From assembly GCF_027531025.1 (NCBI RefSeq), contig NZ_JAPZQX010000003.1, forward strand, positions 472,190 through 536,189: a DNA stretch of 64,000 bases, written 5' to 3'. Shown one piece after another: positions 17,809 through 25,793 of the stretch; positions within the stretch are counted from its first letter, which is position 1; every line of letters begins with the position of its first letter. The translations under genes were made by a program, and so were the position numbers. The stretch comes from Novosphingobium sp. (GTDB lineage: Bacteria; Pseudomonadota; Alphaproteobacteria; Sphingomonadales; Sphingomonadaceae). Under the pieces are notes generated by a model that searched no databases, was not told the DNA's origin, and saw only the letters and a program-made list of their open reading frames with translations.

Positions 17809-18417
17809 CTAAGCCTCTTCCTTCCAGGCATAGAGCAGGCGGCCTTCGCCCAGCATGGCCAGCAGATCGCCGATCTCGCCGCGCGAGACGGCGAAGCAGC
17901 CCTGGCTGCGGCCGATCCGGCCCTGGCTGAGCGCGATGCCCTGGTCGACGTAATCGGCGCCGTGGATCACGATGGCGCGGCGTTCGGCGGCCTCGTTCTG
18001 CGGTTCCAGCCCGATCAGCCTGCGCGAGCGGCCGTGCTTGCCGACATAGGCCTGGCCGGTGACGAAGGCCCCCTTTGACGAGGCGTTGGAGCCGATCCGG
18101 TTGGAGAACCGCTCAGTCCAGCCGGTGGCCGCCGGATCGGAGCCGCTGCCGTGGGCGACGAGCATGGTCCGCAGCACCTTGCCGCCGGTGAGGTCGACCA
18201 GCTGGAAGCGCGGCAGGCGCGAATGGGCGGCGAAGTTGACGATCCCGATCCGGTCACGATGCAGGATGCGGTCGGAATGCTGGTCAAGGGCGGCCAGGGC
18301 CTGCGGCAGCAGGGCAGGGCTATCGCCGCACAGCGTGGCGGCGAAGCTGCGCGCGGGAACCAGCCCCGCGCTGCCGATAGCCATGGCGCCGAGGAAGTGG
18401 CGCCGGTTGAGTTTCAT
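17809..18417 (-). CDS. Murein L,D-transpeptidase catalytic-domain protein, Tat-exported
   Basis: The 202-residue product begins MKLNRRHFLGAMAIGSAG, a twin-arginine signal, cleaved near ARSFAA. The mature part shows the YkuD_2-like arrangement: a segment recording the product class (FQLVDLTGGKVLRTMLVAHGSG), then IHGADYV with the conserved His and SQGCFAV with the catalytic Cys of the SxGC motif. Such proteins are related to L,D-transpeptidases that crosslink peptidoglycan or attach proteins to it; the activity of this subgroup is less well defined. It converges with the islet genes, and about 205 bases without a recognised feature separate it from the divergent DUF3429 gene. Confidence 0.85.
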   Translation of the reverse strand: MKLNRRHFLGAMAIGSAGLVPARSFAATLCGDSPALLPQALAALDQHSDRILHRDRIGIVNFAAHSRLPRFQLVDLTGGKVLRTMLVAHGSGSDPAATGWTERFSNRIGSNASSKGAFVTGQAYVGKHGRSRRLIGLEPQNEAAERRAIVIHGADYVDQGIALSQGRIGRSQGCFAVSRGEIGDLLAMLGEGRLLYAWKEEA

Positions 18418-18622
18418 GGGTCTGCGATCCCGAAGTTCGTTTGATCGCGAACTGGGGAGCAACGCTCTGGTTCGCAAGCCGACCGGCCGCCAATGCCGAT
18501 GAACCGTTCCCTGCTTGCGCCGATCCTGCGGAATTGGGGTGGGGCGGCCCATGGTCCAGCTTCAACGCCCGCCTTGCTGCGGGCATGGCTGAAACAATCG
18601 CAATTTGACCGGAGCCTGGCCC

Positions 18623-19066
18623 ATGACCAACCTGCCCCGCGCCGCCCGCCAGCTTGGCCATGCCGGCCTGCTGCCCCAGCTGCTTTGCGCGCTTTACGTG
18701 TTTGATGGCGGCATCTGGCAATGGACCGCCCAGGCGATCGCCTTTGGCTATGCCGCGCTGATCTTCAGCTTCCTGGGCGGGGTGTGGTGGGGGATCGGCA
18801 TTGCCCGGCCGGATGCGCCGCGCTGGATCTTTGGCGTGGCGGTGCTGCCCAGCCTGCTGGCGCTGGCGGCCTATGCGCCGTGGATCATCGGCTGGGAATG
18901 GCCGGGGCCGTCGCTGCTGATGATCGGGTTGCTGCTGCTGGGATCGCCGCTGGTCGATCGCGCAATTGGCGGGATGGAGCGCGACTGGCTGGCGCTGCGA
19001 CTGCGCCTGTCAGTGGGCCTGGGGGTGCTGACGCTGCTGATTGGCGTGGTGGCCGTGCAGGGTTGA
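18623..19066 (+). CDS. DUF3429-family inner-membrane protein
   Basis: The 147-residue protein has about five hydrophobic segments and the family pattern GYAALIFSFLGGVWWGIGIA in the second helix pair, followed by WIFGVAVLPSLLALAA. This matches DUF3429 proteins, small membrane proteins of unknown role found widely in proteobacteria. The ATG at 18623 is preferred over an upstream one at 18605 because the family N-terminus starts near RAARQLGHAGLLP. It is followed by tRNA-Pro on the other strand. Confidence 0.85.
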   Translation: MTNLPRAARQLGHAGLLPQLLCALYVFDGGIWQWTAQAIAFGYAALIFSFLGGVWWGIGIARPDAPRWIFGVAVLPSLLALAAYAPWIIGWEWPGPSLLMIGLLLLGSPLVDRAIGGMERDWLALRLRLSVGLGVLTLLIGVVAVQG

Positions 19067-19084
19067 GGCCATGCAAGGATGAAA

Positions 19085-19161
19085 TGGTCGGGGAAAGAGG
19101 ATTCGAACCTCCGGCCCCTGCCTCCCGAAGACAGTGCTCTACCAGGCTGAGCTATTCCCCG
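19085..19161 (-). tRNA. tRNA-Pro (CGG)
   Basis: Read leftward from 19161, the sequence forms a 77-nt cloverleaf with encoded CCA (19085-19087). The acceptor stem CGGGGAA pairs with TTCCCCG, the T arm has GTTCGAATC, and the anticodon loop TTCGGGA gives CGG. Confidence 0.97.
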
Positions 19162-19201
19162 ACCGATCATCGCCCTCCAGGGAGGGCAAGGCAGGAGCGG
19201 G

Positions 19202-19230
19202 CCTATAGTCAGGCAAGTGCGGGGTGGCAA
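19202..19230 (-). promoter_or_regulatory. Promoter of tRNA-Pro
   Basis: On the minus strand TTGCCA (19230-19225) and TATAGG (19207-19202) are 17 bases apart, followed by CCCGCTCCTG. The boxes are identical to those before tRNA-Asn and the downstream stretch differs at one base. Confidence 0.65.
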
Positions 19231-19260
19231 GCGGGCAATTGCCTGTTTATCGTCTGCCCC

Positions 19261-20217
19261 ATGGCCACCGCCCCGATTCCCTCCGCAACGCCCCGCCAGC
19301 CGCACTGGGAATGGCAGTATCTCGACCTGATGCGCCAGATCTGGGAGCAGGGGGATGAGCGGGTGGACCGCACCGGCGTGGGCACCCGCTCGGTCTTTGG
19401 CGCGCAGATTCGCTTCGACCTGGGCGGGGGGGCCATGCCGCTGGTCACCACCAAGCGGGTCTACTGGAAGACCGCGGCGCGGGAATTCCTGTGGTTCCTG
19501 ACCGGCGAGACCAACATCCGTCCGCTCGTGCAGCAGGGGGTGAAGATCTGGAACGAGTGGCCCCACGCCAATTACGTGAAGGCCACTGGTGAGGCGATTT
19601 CGGTCGAGGCCTTTGCCGAGCGGATTGCGGCGGACAAGGCCTTTGCCGCGCAATGGGGCGATCTTGGCCCGGTCTATGGCAAGCAATGGGTCGATTGGCC
19701 GACTTATGAACCGGCGGGGGATGGCTTGTTCCGCGCCGGGCCGGGGATCAACCAGGTGGCGCAGGTGGTCGACAGCCTGCGCAGCAATCCCGGCAGCCGC
19801 CGCCATATCGTCGAGGGCTGGAACGTCGCCGAGCTGGACCGGATGGCTTTGCCCCCGTGCCACAAGACCTATCAGTTCCATATTGGCAGCGGGCGGCTCA
19901 ACTGTCTCCTCTACCAGCGTAGCTGCGATGTGGCGCTGGGCCTGCCGTTCAACCTGTTCGGCGCGGCACTGTTCACGCGGTTGCTGGCCCAGCAATGCGA
20001 TCTGGAACCGGGCGAGCTGGTCTGGATGGGCGGGGATACCCATCTTTACCTCAACCACGCCGAACTGGTCGAAGCCCAGCTGGCGCGTGTGCCGTCCGGT
20101 AATCCGACCATGGCGATCCTGCGTCGCCCCGAATCGATCTTCGCCTACGCGATCGAGGATTTCGCGGTCGCCGATTACGCCCCGCAGGCCCCGATTTCCG
20201 CGCCGGTCGCGGTGTGA
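19261..20217 (+). CDS. thyA: Thymidylate synthase
   Basis: ThyA methylates dUMP to dTMP using methylenetetrahydrofolate. The 318-residue protein has RTGVGTRSVFG near residue 37 for phosphate binding, the active-site Cys200 in LPPCHKTYQF, RSCDVALGLPFN, and the C-terminal YLNH motif. It is longer than the 264-residue enterobacterial enzyme because of an insert of about 50 residues (roughly 90-140: VKATGEAISVEAFAER), a known long form also seen in Lactobacillus. The ATG at 19261 follows tRNA-Pro on the opposite strand. A frame open further upstream passes through the tRNA and is not coding. Confidence 0.97.
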   Translation: MATAPIPSATPRQPHWEWQYLDLMRQIWEQGDERVDRTGVGTRSVFGAQIRFDLGGGAMPLVTTKRVYWKTAAREFLWFLTGETNIRPLVQQGVKIWNEWPHANYVKATGEAISVEAFAERIAADKAFAAQWGDLGPVYGKQWVDWPTYEPAGDGLFRAGPGINQVAQVVDSLRSNPGSRRHIVEGWNVAELDRMALPPCHKTYQFHIGSGRLNCLLYQRSCDVALGLPFNLFGAALFTRLLAQQCDLEPGELVWMGGDTHLYLNHAELVEAQLARVPSGNPTMAILRRPESIFAYAIEDFAVADYAPQAPISAPVAV

Positions 20218-20225
20218 GGCGATAG

Positions 20226-20254
20226 TTGACCTTGTAACCACTTTGAAATAAAAT
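20226..20254 (+). promoter_or_regulatory. Promoter of the branched-chain oxoacid dehydrogenase operon
   Basis: TTGACC (20226-20231) and TAAAAT (20249-20254) are exactly 17 bases apart in an A+T-rich patch about 55 bases before the E1 alpha start. Both boxes match the sigma-70 consensus at five of six positions. Confidence 0.7.
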
Positions 20255-20309
20255 ATCGCTCACATGGAATATTGCTTCCGGCTGAATCGGAGGCGGGAGA
20301 GCGCGAAGG

Positions 20310-21611
20310 ATGGCCCAGGGACCCGATCCGGCAAGTGGCGCACGCGGCAACCTGCCGCCGCTGTCGCTCCACGTGCCCGAGCCGAATTTCCGGCCGGGCG
20401 ATCCGGTCGACTATTCGTTTCTGGACATTCCGCCCGCTGGCGCGCTGCCGCGACCGGACGAAACCTGCCCGGCGGTTGAGACCGCTCCGCTCTGCTCGGG
20501 CATGGTGCGGGTGCTGGGTGACGATCACCTGGCGACCGGGCCATGGGACCCCAAGCTCGATCCCGAAACGCTGCGCCGGATGCTGCGCGCGATGGCGCTG
20601 ACCCGCGCCTTCGATGACCGGATGTATCGCGGCCAGCGCCAGGGCAAGACCAGCTTCTACATGAAGTGCACAGGGGAAGAGGCCACCTCGATCGCCTCGA
20701 CCTTTGCCATCGCCGCCGATGACATGGTGTTCCCCAGCTATCGCCAGCAGGGCGTGTTGATCGCGCGCGGCTATCCGCTGGTCGAGATGATCAACCAGAT
20801 CTATTCGAACAAGGCGGACAAGCTGAAGGGCCGCCAGCTGCCGATCATGTATTCCTGCCGCGATTACAACTTCTTCACGATCAGCGGCAACCTGGCGACG
20901 CAGTATCCCCAGGCGGTCGGCTGGGCCATGGCCTCGGCGATCAAGGGCGACAGCCGGATCGCCACGGCTTGGGTGGGCGAAGGGTCGAGCGCCGAGGGCG
21001 ATTTCCACGCCGCGATGACCTTTGCCGCGGTCTACAACGCGCCTTGCGTGCTCAATGTCGTCAACAACCAGTGGGCGATTTCCAGCTTTTCGGGCTTTGC
21101 CGGGGCGGAGCGCAGCACCTTTGCCAACCGCGCGGTGGGCTATGGCATTGCCGGCATCCGGGTGGACGGCAATGATGCCCTGGCGGTCTATGCCGCGACC
21201 CGCTGGGCCGCCAACCGCGCCCGCGCCAATGGCGGGCCGACGCTGATCGAGCACTTCACCTATCGCGCCGAGGGGCATTCGACTTCCGACGATCCGGGCG
21301 CCTATCGCTCTGCTCACGAGCGCGAGGAATGGCCGCTCGGCGATCCGATCATGCGGCTGAAGCGGCACCTGATCGCCCTGGGCGAATGGTCGGTCGAACA
21401 GCACCAGGCGATGGACGCCGAACTGGTCGACCTGGTCAAGGCGGCGACCAAGGAGGCTGAGAAGAACGGCATCCTGGGCCACGGCTTGCACCACCCGTTC
21501 CACACCATGTTCGAGGACGTTTACAAGGAGCTGCCCTGGCACCTCGAGGAACAGGCTGAACAGGCGATCCGAGAACGACAGATCAAGTGGCCCGAATGGA
21601 AGCCGGAATGA
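20310..21611 (+). CDS. bkdA1: Branched-chain 2-oxoacid dehydrogenase E1 alpha subunit
   Basis: This thiamine-diphosphate-dependent subunit decarboxylates the oxoacids derived from Val, Leu and Ile. The 433-residue protein has a 70-residue N-terminal extension, then RGQRQGKTSFYMKCTGEEA and the ThDP motif GEGSSAEGDFH ending in NNQWAIS. The HSTSDD phosphorylation-loop sequence is present as RAEGHSTSDDP, which is characteristic of the branched-chain type rather than pyruvate dehydrogenase. GGGAGAG lies eight bases before the ATG. Its stop overlaps the E1 beta start (ATGA), so the two subunits are translationally coupled. Confidence 0.95.
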   Translation: MAQGPDPASGARGNLPPLSLHVPEPNFRPGDPVDYSFLDIPPAGALPRPDETCPAVETAPLCSGMVRVLGDDHLATGPWDPKLDPETLRRMLRAMALTRAFDDRMYRGQRQGKTSFYMKCTGEEATSIASTFAIAADDMVFPSYRQQGVLIARGYPLVEMINQIYSNKADKLKGRQLPIMYSCRDYNFFTISGNLATQYPQAVGWAMASAIKGDSRIATAWVGEGSSAEGDFHAAMTFAAVYNAPCVLNVVNNQWAISSFSGFAGAERSTFANRAVGYGIAGIRVDGNDALAVYAATRWAANRARANGGPTLIEHFTYRAEGHSTSDDPGAYRSAHEREEWPLGDPIMRLKRHLIALGEWSVEQHQAMDAELVDLVKAATKEAEKNGILGHGLHHPFHTMFEDVYKELPWHLEEQAEQAIRERQIKWPEWKPE

Positions 21612-22636
21612 CCGAGGCTACTGGCCGCCGCCTCAACATGATCGAGGCGATCAACGAGGCGCTCCACGTGATGATGGAGCGCGATCCCGATGTCGTCGTC
21701 TTCGGGGAGGACGTCGGCTATTTCGGCGGGGTGTTCCGCGCCACGGCGGGCCTCCAGAAGGCCTTCGGCAAGCACCGGGTGTTCGATACCCCGATCAACG
21801 AATGCGGGATCATCGGTGCGGCAGTGGGGATGGGGGCCTATGGCCTGCGCCCGGTGCCGGAAATCCAGTTCGCCGATTACATCTATCCGGGTCTGGACCA
21901 GCTGATTTCCGAAGCCGCGCGGCTGCGTTATCGTTCGGCCGGGGAATTCATCGCCCCGATCACGGTGCGTTCGCCCTTCGGTGGCGGGATTTTCGGTGGG
22001 CAGACCCACAGCCAGTCGCCCGAGGCGCTGTTCACCCATGTGGCGGGCCTCAAGACCGTGATCCCCTGCACGCCCTATGACGCCAAGGGGCTCCTGATCA
22101 GCGCGATCGAGGATGATGATCCGGTGATCTTCTTCGAGCCGAAGCGGATCTATAACGGGCCGTTCTCTGGCTATTACGACAAGCCGGTCGAGCCCTGGGC
22201 GCGGCACGAGGGCAGCGAGGTGCCCGAAGGCTATTACACCGTCCCGCTGGGCAAGGCGCGGATCGTGCAGGAAGGCGAGGCGATGTCTGTGATCGCCTAT
22301 GGCACTATGATCCACGTGGCCCAGGCCGTCTGCCGCGAAAAGGGCATCGACGCCGAAATCATCGACCTGCGCACGCTGGTCCCGCTCGACATCGAGACTG
22401 TGGAAAAGTCTGTGAAGAAAACCGGCAAATGCCTGATCATCCACGAAGCGACCCGCACGGGTGGCTTCGGGGGAGAGCTTTCGGCGCTGGTGCAGGAGCG
22501 CTGCTTCTACCACCTCGAAGCCCCGATCGAACGCGTGACCGGTTTTGACACTCCCTATCCGCACAGCCTGGAATGGGCCTATTTCCCCGGACCGGTCCGC
22601 ATTGGCGAGGCCGTTGACCGGTTGATGAAAGCGTAA
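21608..22636 (+). CDS. bkdA2: Branched-chain 2-oxoacid dehydrogenase E1 beta subunit
   Basis: The beta subunit completes the E1 heterotetramer and holds part of the ThDP site. The 342-residue protein contains NMIEAINEALHVMMERDPDVVVFGEDVGYFGGVFRAT, the DTPINECGIIGAAVGMGAYG motif and the C-terminal transketolase-like half beginning LGKARIVQEGEAMSVIAYGT. The start at 21608 overlaps the stop of E1 alpha by four bases; an ATG 21 bases upstream is in frame but lies inside E1 alpha. It is followed by the E2 gene after five bases. Confidence 0.95.
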   Translation: MTEATGRRLNMIEAINEALHVMMERDPDVVVFGEDVGYFGGVFRATAGLQKAFGKHRVFDTPINECGIIGAAVGMGAYGLRPVPEIQFADYIYPGLDQLISEAARLRYRSAGEFIAPITVRSPFGGGIFGGQTHSQSPEALFTHVAGLKTVIPCTPYDAKGLLISAIEDDDPVIFFEPKRIYNGPFSGYYDKPVEPWARHEGSEVPEGYYTVPLGKARIVQEGEAMSVIAYGTMIHVAQAVCREKGIDAEIIDLRTLVPLDIETVEKSVKKTGKCLIIHEATRTGGFGGELSALVQERCFYHLEAPIERVTGFDTPYPHSLEWAYFPGPVRIGEAVDRLMKA

Positions 22637-22641
22637 CGACC

Positions 22642-23931
22642 ATGGGTACCTTTACCTTCAGACTCCCCGACATTGGCGAAGGCATCGCCGAGGCCGAGAT
22701 CGTCACCTGGCACGTCAAGGTGGGCGACCGGGTCGAGGAAGACGGCAAGCTGGCCGATGTCATGACCGACAAGGCCACCGTCGAGATGGAAAGCCCGGTT
22801 TCAGGCGTCGTGGTTCAGGTGGCCGGGGCCGAAGGCGACATGATCGCGATTGGCTCGCCGCTGGTGGTGATCGAAACCGATGGAGAAGGGGAGGCTGAGG
22901 AGGCCGCGCCCGCGCCCAAGGCGGAAGCGGCGCCTGCGCCCGAATCCGCCCCAGATCCCGTTCGGGCTGAGCCTGTCGAAGCCCCGTCCGCCACTTTGCC
23001 GGATGCGCCGAAATCGGAAGCCAGCCCTTCGACAAGCTCAGGGCGAACGGATCATGGAGCAAGGATCCTCGCCAGCCCCGCCGTGCGTGCCCGCGCGGCT
23101 GATCTGGGCATCGATCTGGCCCAGGTGAAGCCGGCCGAGGATGGCCGCATTCGTCACGCCGATCTTGATGCTTTCCTGGCTTACAATGCCGGCGGCGGGT
23201 TCCGCGCGCCGGGTGGCAAGCGCGCCGATCAGCAGGTGCGCGTGATCGGCCTGCGCCGCCGCATCTCGGAAAACATGGCCGCGTCCAAGCGCAACATCCC
23301 GCATTTCTCCTACGTCGAGGAAAGTGACGTGACCGCGCTGGAGGAAATGCGCGCGCAGTTGAACGCCGCCCGTGGGAACCGGCCCAAGCTGACCATGCTG
23401 CCGCTGTTGATCACCGCGCTTTGCCGGGCGCTGCCCGATTTCCCGATGATCAACGCCCGCTTCGATGACGAGGCCGGGGTGGTGACGCGGTTCGGTTCGG
23501 TCCACCTGGGCATGGCGACCCAGACCGATGCCGGGCTGATGGTGCCGGTGATCCGCGATGCGCAGGACAAGAACCTGTGGCAGCTGGCAGCGGAAATCAC
23601 TCGCCTGGCCGAAGCGGCCCGCAACGGCACGGCCAAGAGCGAGGAACTGTCCGGCTCTACGATCACGCTGACCTCGCTCGGGCCGCTGGGCGGTGTGGCC
23701 CATACCCCGGTGATCAACCGCCCCGAAGTGGCGATCATCGGCCCCAACCGGATCGTCGAACGGCCGATGTTCGTGCCCGATGGCCTCGGCGGTGAACGCA
23801 TCGAAAAGCGCAAGTTGATGAACCTGTCGATCAGCTGCGACCACCGCGTCGTTGATGGCTGGGATGCGGCAAGCTTTGTCCAGGCGGTCAAGCGCCTGAT
23901 CGAAACACCGGTATTGCTGCTGGCCGACTAG
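22642..23931 (+). CDS. bkdB: Dihydrolipoamide acyltransferase E2 of branched-chain oxoacid dehydrogenase
   Basis: E2 is the core that passes the acyl group from lipoyl-lysine to CoA. Order of domains in 429 residues: lipoyl domain (1-80, lipoylated Lys44 in MTDKATVEM), flexible linker, peripheral-subunit-binding domain (about 142-176, LASPAVRARAADLGIDL), and catalytic domain with His401 and Asp405 in DHRVVDG. The linker between residues 106 and 138 is encoded by two arms of a dispersed palindromic repeat (PVRAEPVEAP and PSTSSGRTD), kept in frame. No E3 (lpd) gene is in the window, so lipoamide dehydrogenase must come from elsewhere. Confidence 0.95.
   Translation: MGTFTFRLPDIGEGIAEAEIVTWHVKVGDRVEEDGKLADVMTDKATVEMESPVSGVVVQVAGAEGDMIAIGSPLVVIETDGEGEAEEAAPAPKAEAAPAPESAPDPVRAEPVEAPSATLPDAPKSEASPSTSSGRTDHGARILASPAVRARAADLGIDLAQVKPAEDGRIRHADLDAFLAYNAGGGFRAPGGKRADQQVRVIGLRRRISENMAASKRNIPHFSYVEESDVTALEEMRAQLNAARGNRPKLTMLPLLITALCRALPDFPMINARFDDEAGVVTRFGSVHLGMATQTDAGLMVPVIRDAQDKNLWQLAAEITRLAEAARNGTAKSEELSGSTITLTSLGPLGGVAHTPVINRPEVAIIGPNRIVERPMFVPDGLGGERIEKRKLMNLSISCDHRVVDGWDAASFVQAVKRLIETPVLLLAD
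22957..23053. repeat. Palindromic repeat inserted in frame within the E2 linker
   Basis: The left arm (22957-22983) reads CCCGTTCGGGCTGAGCCTG and continues TCGAAGCC; the right arm (23024-23053) is its imperfect reverse complement, containing CTTCGACAAGCTCAGGGCG. The arms differ at only a few positions and are separated by about 40 bases. This is the arrangement of a dispersed repeat I recall as frequent between sphingomonad genes, here inside a coding sequence. Confidence 0.8.
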
Positions 23932-23941
23932 GCCAGCGCGT

Positions 23942-24385
23942 CTATCGCACGATGGCGCTGTAGGCGATCCGGCCTTGTCCGCGCGCGGCTGTGCGCGGGT
24001 CGACGCGCCAGCGCACGTGGGTCACGTCTTCCGGCGTGGCGATCCGGTTGCCGACCCGCATCGTGGCCAGCTTGCCCCAGGTCTTGCCGCCGTCGATCGA
24101 GACTTCCTCGTCGCCATTGGCGCTGCCCTGGAACTGGACCGATCGGGGCAGGGGATTGGTCACGGTAAAGCCACCATCGCCGCCCATCCGGTACCAGCGC
24201 ACGACATAGACCACCCGGTCGCCGCGGCTGAGGTCGCTAGCAGGTTCGAGCAGGCGCCCGGCATCCGGCGTGATCCGTTCGACAAAGACTGCGCTGTCCA
24301 GCGCGACCGCCGGGCTGGCCTCTGCAGCAGTTGCGGTGGCGGTCAGGCACAGGCCGATCAGTGCGGCAAATGCAGTGCGATTCAT
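23942..24385 (-). CDS. Secreted protein of unknown function
   Basis: The 147-residue product has a signal peptide of about 23 residues ending TATAAEAS. The mature part is a single beta-rich domain: ERITPDAGRLLEPASDLSRGDRVVYVVRWYR, then TVTNPLPRSVQFQGSA and VSIDGGKTWGKL, resembling the repeat unit of DUF11-type bacterial surface domains (TVTNPLP). No catalytic residues are evident. It converges with the E2 gene, with ten bases between the stops. A periplasmic or surface role is likely; nothing more specific is seen. Confidence 0.75.
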   Translation of the reverse strand: MNRTAFAALIGLCLTATATAAEASPAVALDSAVFVERITPDAGRLLEPASDLSRGDRVVYVVRWYRMGGDGGFTVTNPLPRSVQFQGSANGDEEVSIDGGKTWGKLATMRVGNRIATPEDVTHVRWRVDPRTAARGQGRIAYSAIVR

Positions 24386-24502
24386 CCCCGTTAGCCCCTT
24401 GAAGTTGCGACACTGCTTGTCGCAGCAAGGGGCAAAGGAATGGTTAATGCGGCCTTAGCCATGTTGCGAAAACGGGGTCGCGAAATATGCCGCGAAACCC
24501 CG

Positions 24503-24531
24503 TTGACAGCCCCGCCGTGCTGGCCTAGTGG
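24503..24531 (+). promoter_or_regulatory. Promoter of tRNA-Asp
   Basis: TTGACA (24503-24508) is followed after 17 bases by TAGTGG (24526-24531) and then CGCGGCTCC. The -10 box plus the following G+C-rich stretch resembles the TATAGG-CGCGCTCC pattern before the other two tRNA genes of the window. Confidence 0.6.
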
Positions 24532-24551
24532 CGCGGCTCCCAAGTGGCTGC

Positions 24552-24628
24552 GCGGGTGTAGCTCAGTTGGTTAGAGTGTCGGCCTGTCACGCCGAAGGTC
24601 GCGGGTTCGAGCCCCGTCACTCGCGCCA
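24552..24628 (+). tRNA. tRNA-Asp (GTC)
   Basis: The 77-nt cloverleaf has acceptor GCGGGTG paired with CACTCGC (one G-T pair), T arm GTTCGAGCC, anticodon loop TGTCACG with anticodon GTC, and an encoded CCA. An 11-base inverted repeat surrounds it: TCCCAAGTGGC at 24538-24548 and GCCACTTGGGA at 24625-24635, the latter overlapping the CCA end. Confidence 0.97.
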
Positions 24629-24642
24629 CTTGGGAAGTTTCC

Positions 24643-25725
24643 TCAAAAAGCGTCGGAATAATCCACGGCCTGGCTGCCGCTCGGCAGGCTGACGATCATG
24701 CCGTCGTGCGCCACGCGCAGATCGCCGGTCCAGATCTTGCCCGCATCGCCCAGGAACAGCCGCTCGATCAGCTTGACCGGCGGGGCGGGGACCACGTGAT
24801 AGAGAACCAGGGATTTGACCCCGGCTTCCTTAGCCGCGCGCGCAGCGTCTTCCGGGCTCGCGTGATAGCCGGGGATGTCGGCCATGATCTTCGCCTGATC
24901 GCCCCGGCCGCGCTCGGCCAGCTTCGCGCCCATCGCGCCGATCATCTTCGGGTTCAGCGCCTCGTGGAACATCACGTCCGCGCCCTTGGAGGCTGCGACG
25001 AAATCGGGGGCGTAGATGGTGTCGCCGCTGATCGCCACCGAGCGGCCCTTGTAGTCCAGTCGGAAGCCGAATGCGGGCTTCACCGGATCGTGAATCACCC
25101 GGATCGCGGTGATCTTCACGCCGCCCTGATCGTAGACCACCTGGCTGGCCTGACCTTCGGCCAAGGTGATGATGCTGGCCGCACCGCCGAACCCGCCGGG
25201 CCGGGCCACCGCCGGGCCGTGGTGGGCGATGCGATAGCCTTTGTCGCGTTCATAGACCTGCATCAGCCCGGCGATGACCTGGTCGGTGCCTTCCGGCCCG
25301 CTGACGGGCAGCGGCGTGCCGCGCGAACCGGCGATCCAGGCCTGGAGTAATAGTTCGCCCAGGCCATCGATGTGATCGGAATGGAGGTGGGTCAGATAGG
25401 CACCCTGCAGCTTGTCCATCGGAAAACCCATCCGGCCCAGCTTGCGGATCGAACCGGCCCCGGCATCGAAGACGAAACCCTGCTGACCGGCCAGCACGGC
25501 CAGGCATGGCCCGGCGCGGTCAGCGTCGGGCATGGGCGAACCGGAACCGCAGACATAGACATGGACGCCATCGGGCAGGGCGGCAGAACGATCGATGCCG
25601 ACGTTCTGATCGATCGCGGTGTCGAAGGCGCGTTGCGCGAGCCGGTCGCGGCCCAGGAACAGGGCAAGGCCGACTGCCAGAACCACTACGGCAATCCCAA
25701 GTCCCAGCTTGCGCTTCATGCTCAT
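24643..25725 (-). CDS. Metallo-beta-lactamase-fold hydrolase, membrane-anchored or secreted
   Basis: The ATG at 25725, preceded by GGGGAGAG at a good distance, gives 360 residues. An N-terminal hydrophobic segment (LGLGIAVVVLAVGLALFLG) is a signal anchor. The metal-binding signature THLHSDHIDG is intact and the later His/Asp ligands are visible (SGDTIY; LYHVVP), as in RNase Z/arylsulfatase-like MBL proteins such as those annotated as AtsA-like hydrolases. The sequence around GSGSPMPDADRAGPCLAV is typical of that subgroup. The substrate is unknown. It is close to tRNA-Asp and divergent from a nucleotidyltransferase-like gene. Confidence 0.87.
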   Translation of the reverse strand: MSMKRKLGLGIAVVVLAVGLALFLGRDRLAQRAFDTAIDQNVGIDRSAALPDGVHVYVCGSGSPMPDADRAGPCLAVLAGQQGFVFDAGAGSIRKLGRMGFPMDKLQGAYLTHLHSDHIDGLGELLLQAWIAGSRGTPLPVSGPEGTDQVIAGLMQVYERDKGYRIAHHGPAVARPGGFGGAASIITLAEGQASQVVYDQGGVKITAIRVIHDPVKPAFGFRLDYKGRSVAISGDTIYAPDFVAASKGADVMFHEALNPKMIGAMGAKLAERGRGDQAKIMADIPGYHASPEDAARAAKEAGVKSLVLYHVVPAPPVKLIERLFLGDAGKIWTGDLRVAHDGMIVSLPSGSQAVDYSDAF

Positions 25726-25793
25726 CGCCCGCTCTCCCCATGTTGTCGGGAGGCAGATTGCCGAGGTTGGCGGCTTGCGGCAAGGAGTAAGGC

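Noticed and set aside
16474..17810. The islet as a complete mobile element
   Set aside because: No integrase, transposase, terminal inverted repeats or tRNA attachment site was seen; only the recG tail copy indicates recombination.
18721..19260. An open frame continuing upstream of thyA through tRNA-Pro
   Set aside because: It crosses a tRNA gene and the DUF3429 gene; ThyA homology begins just after the ATG at 19261.
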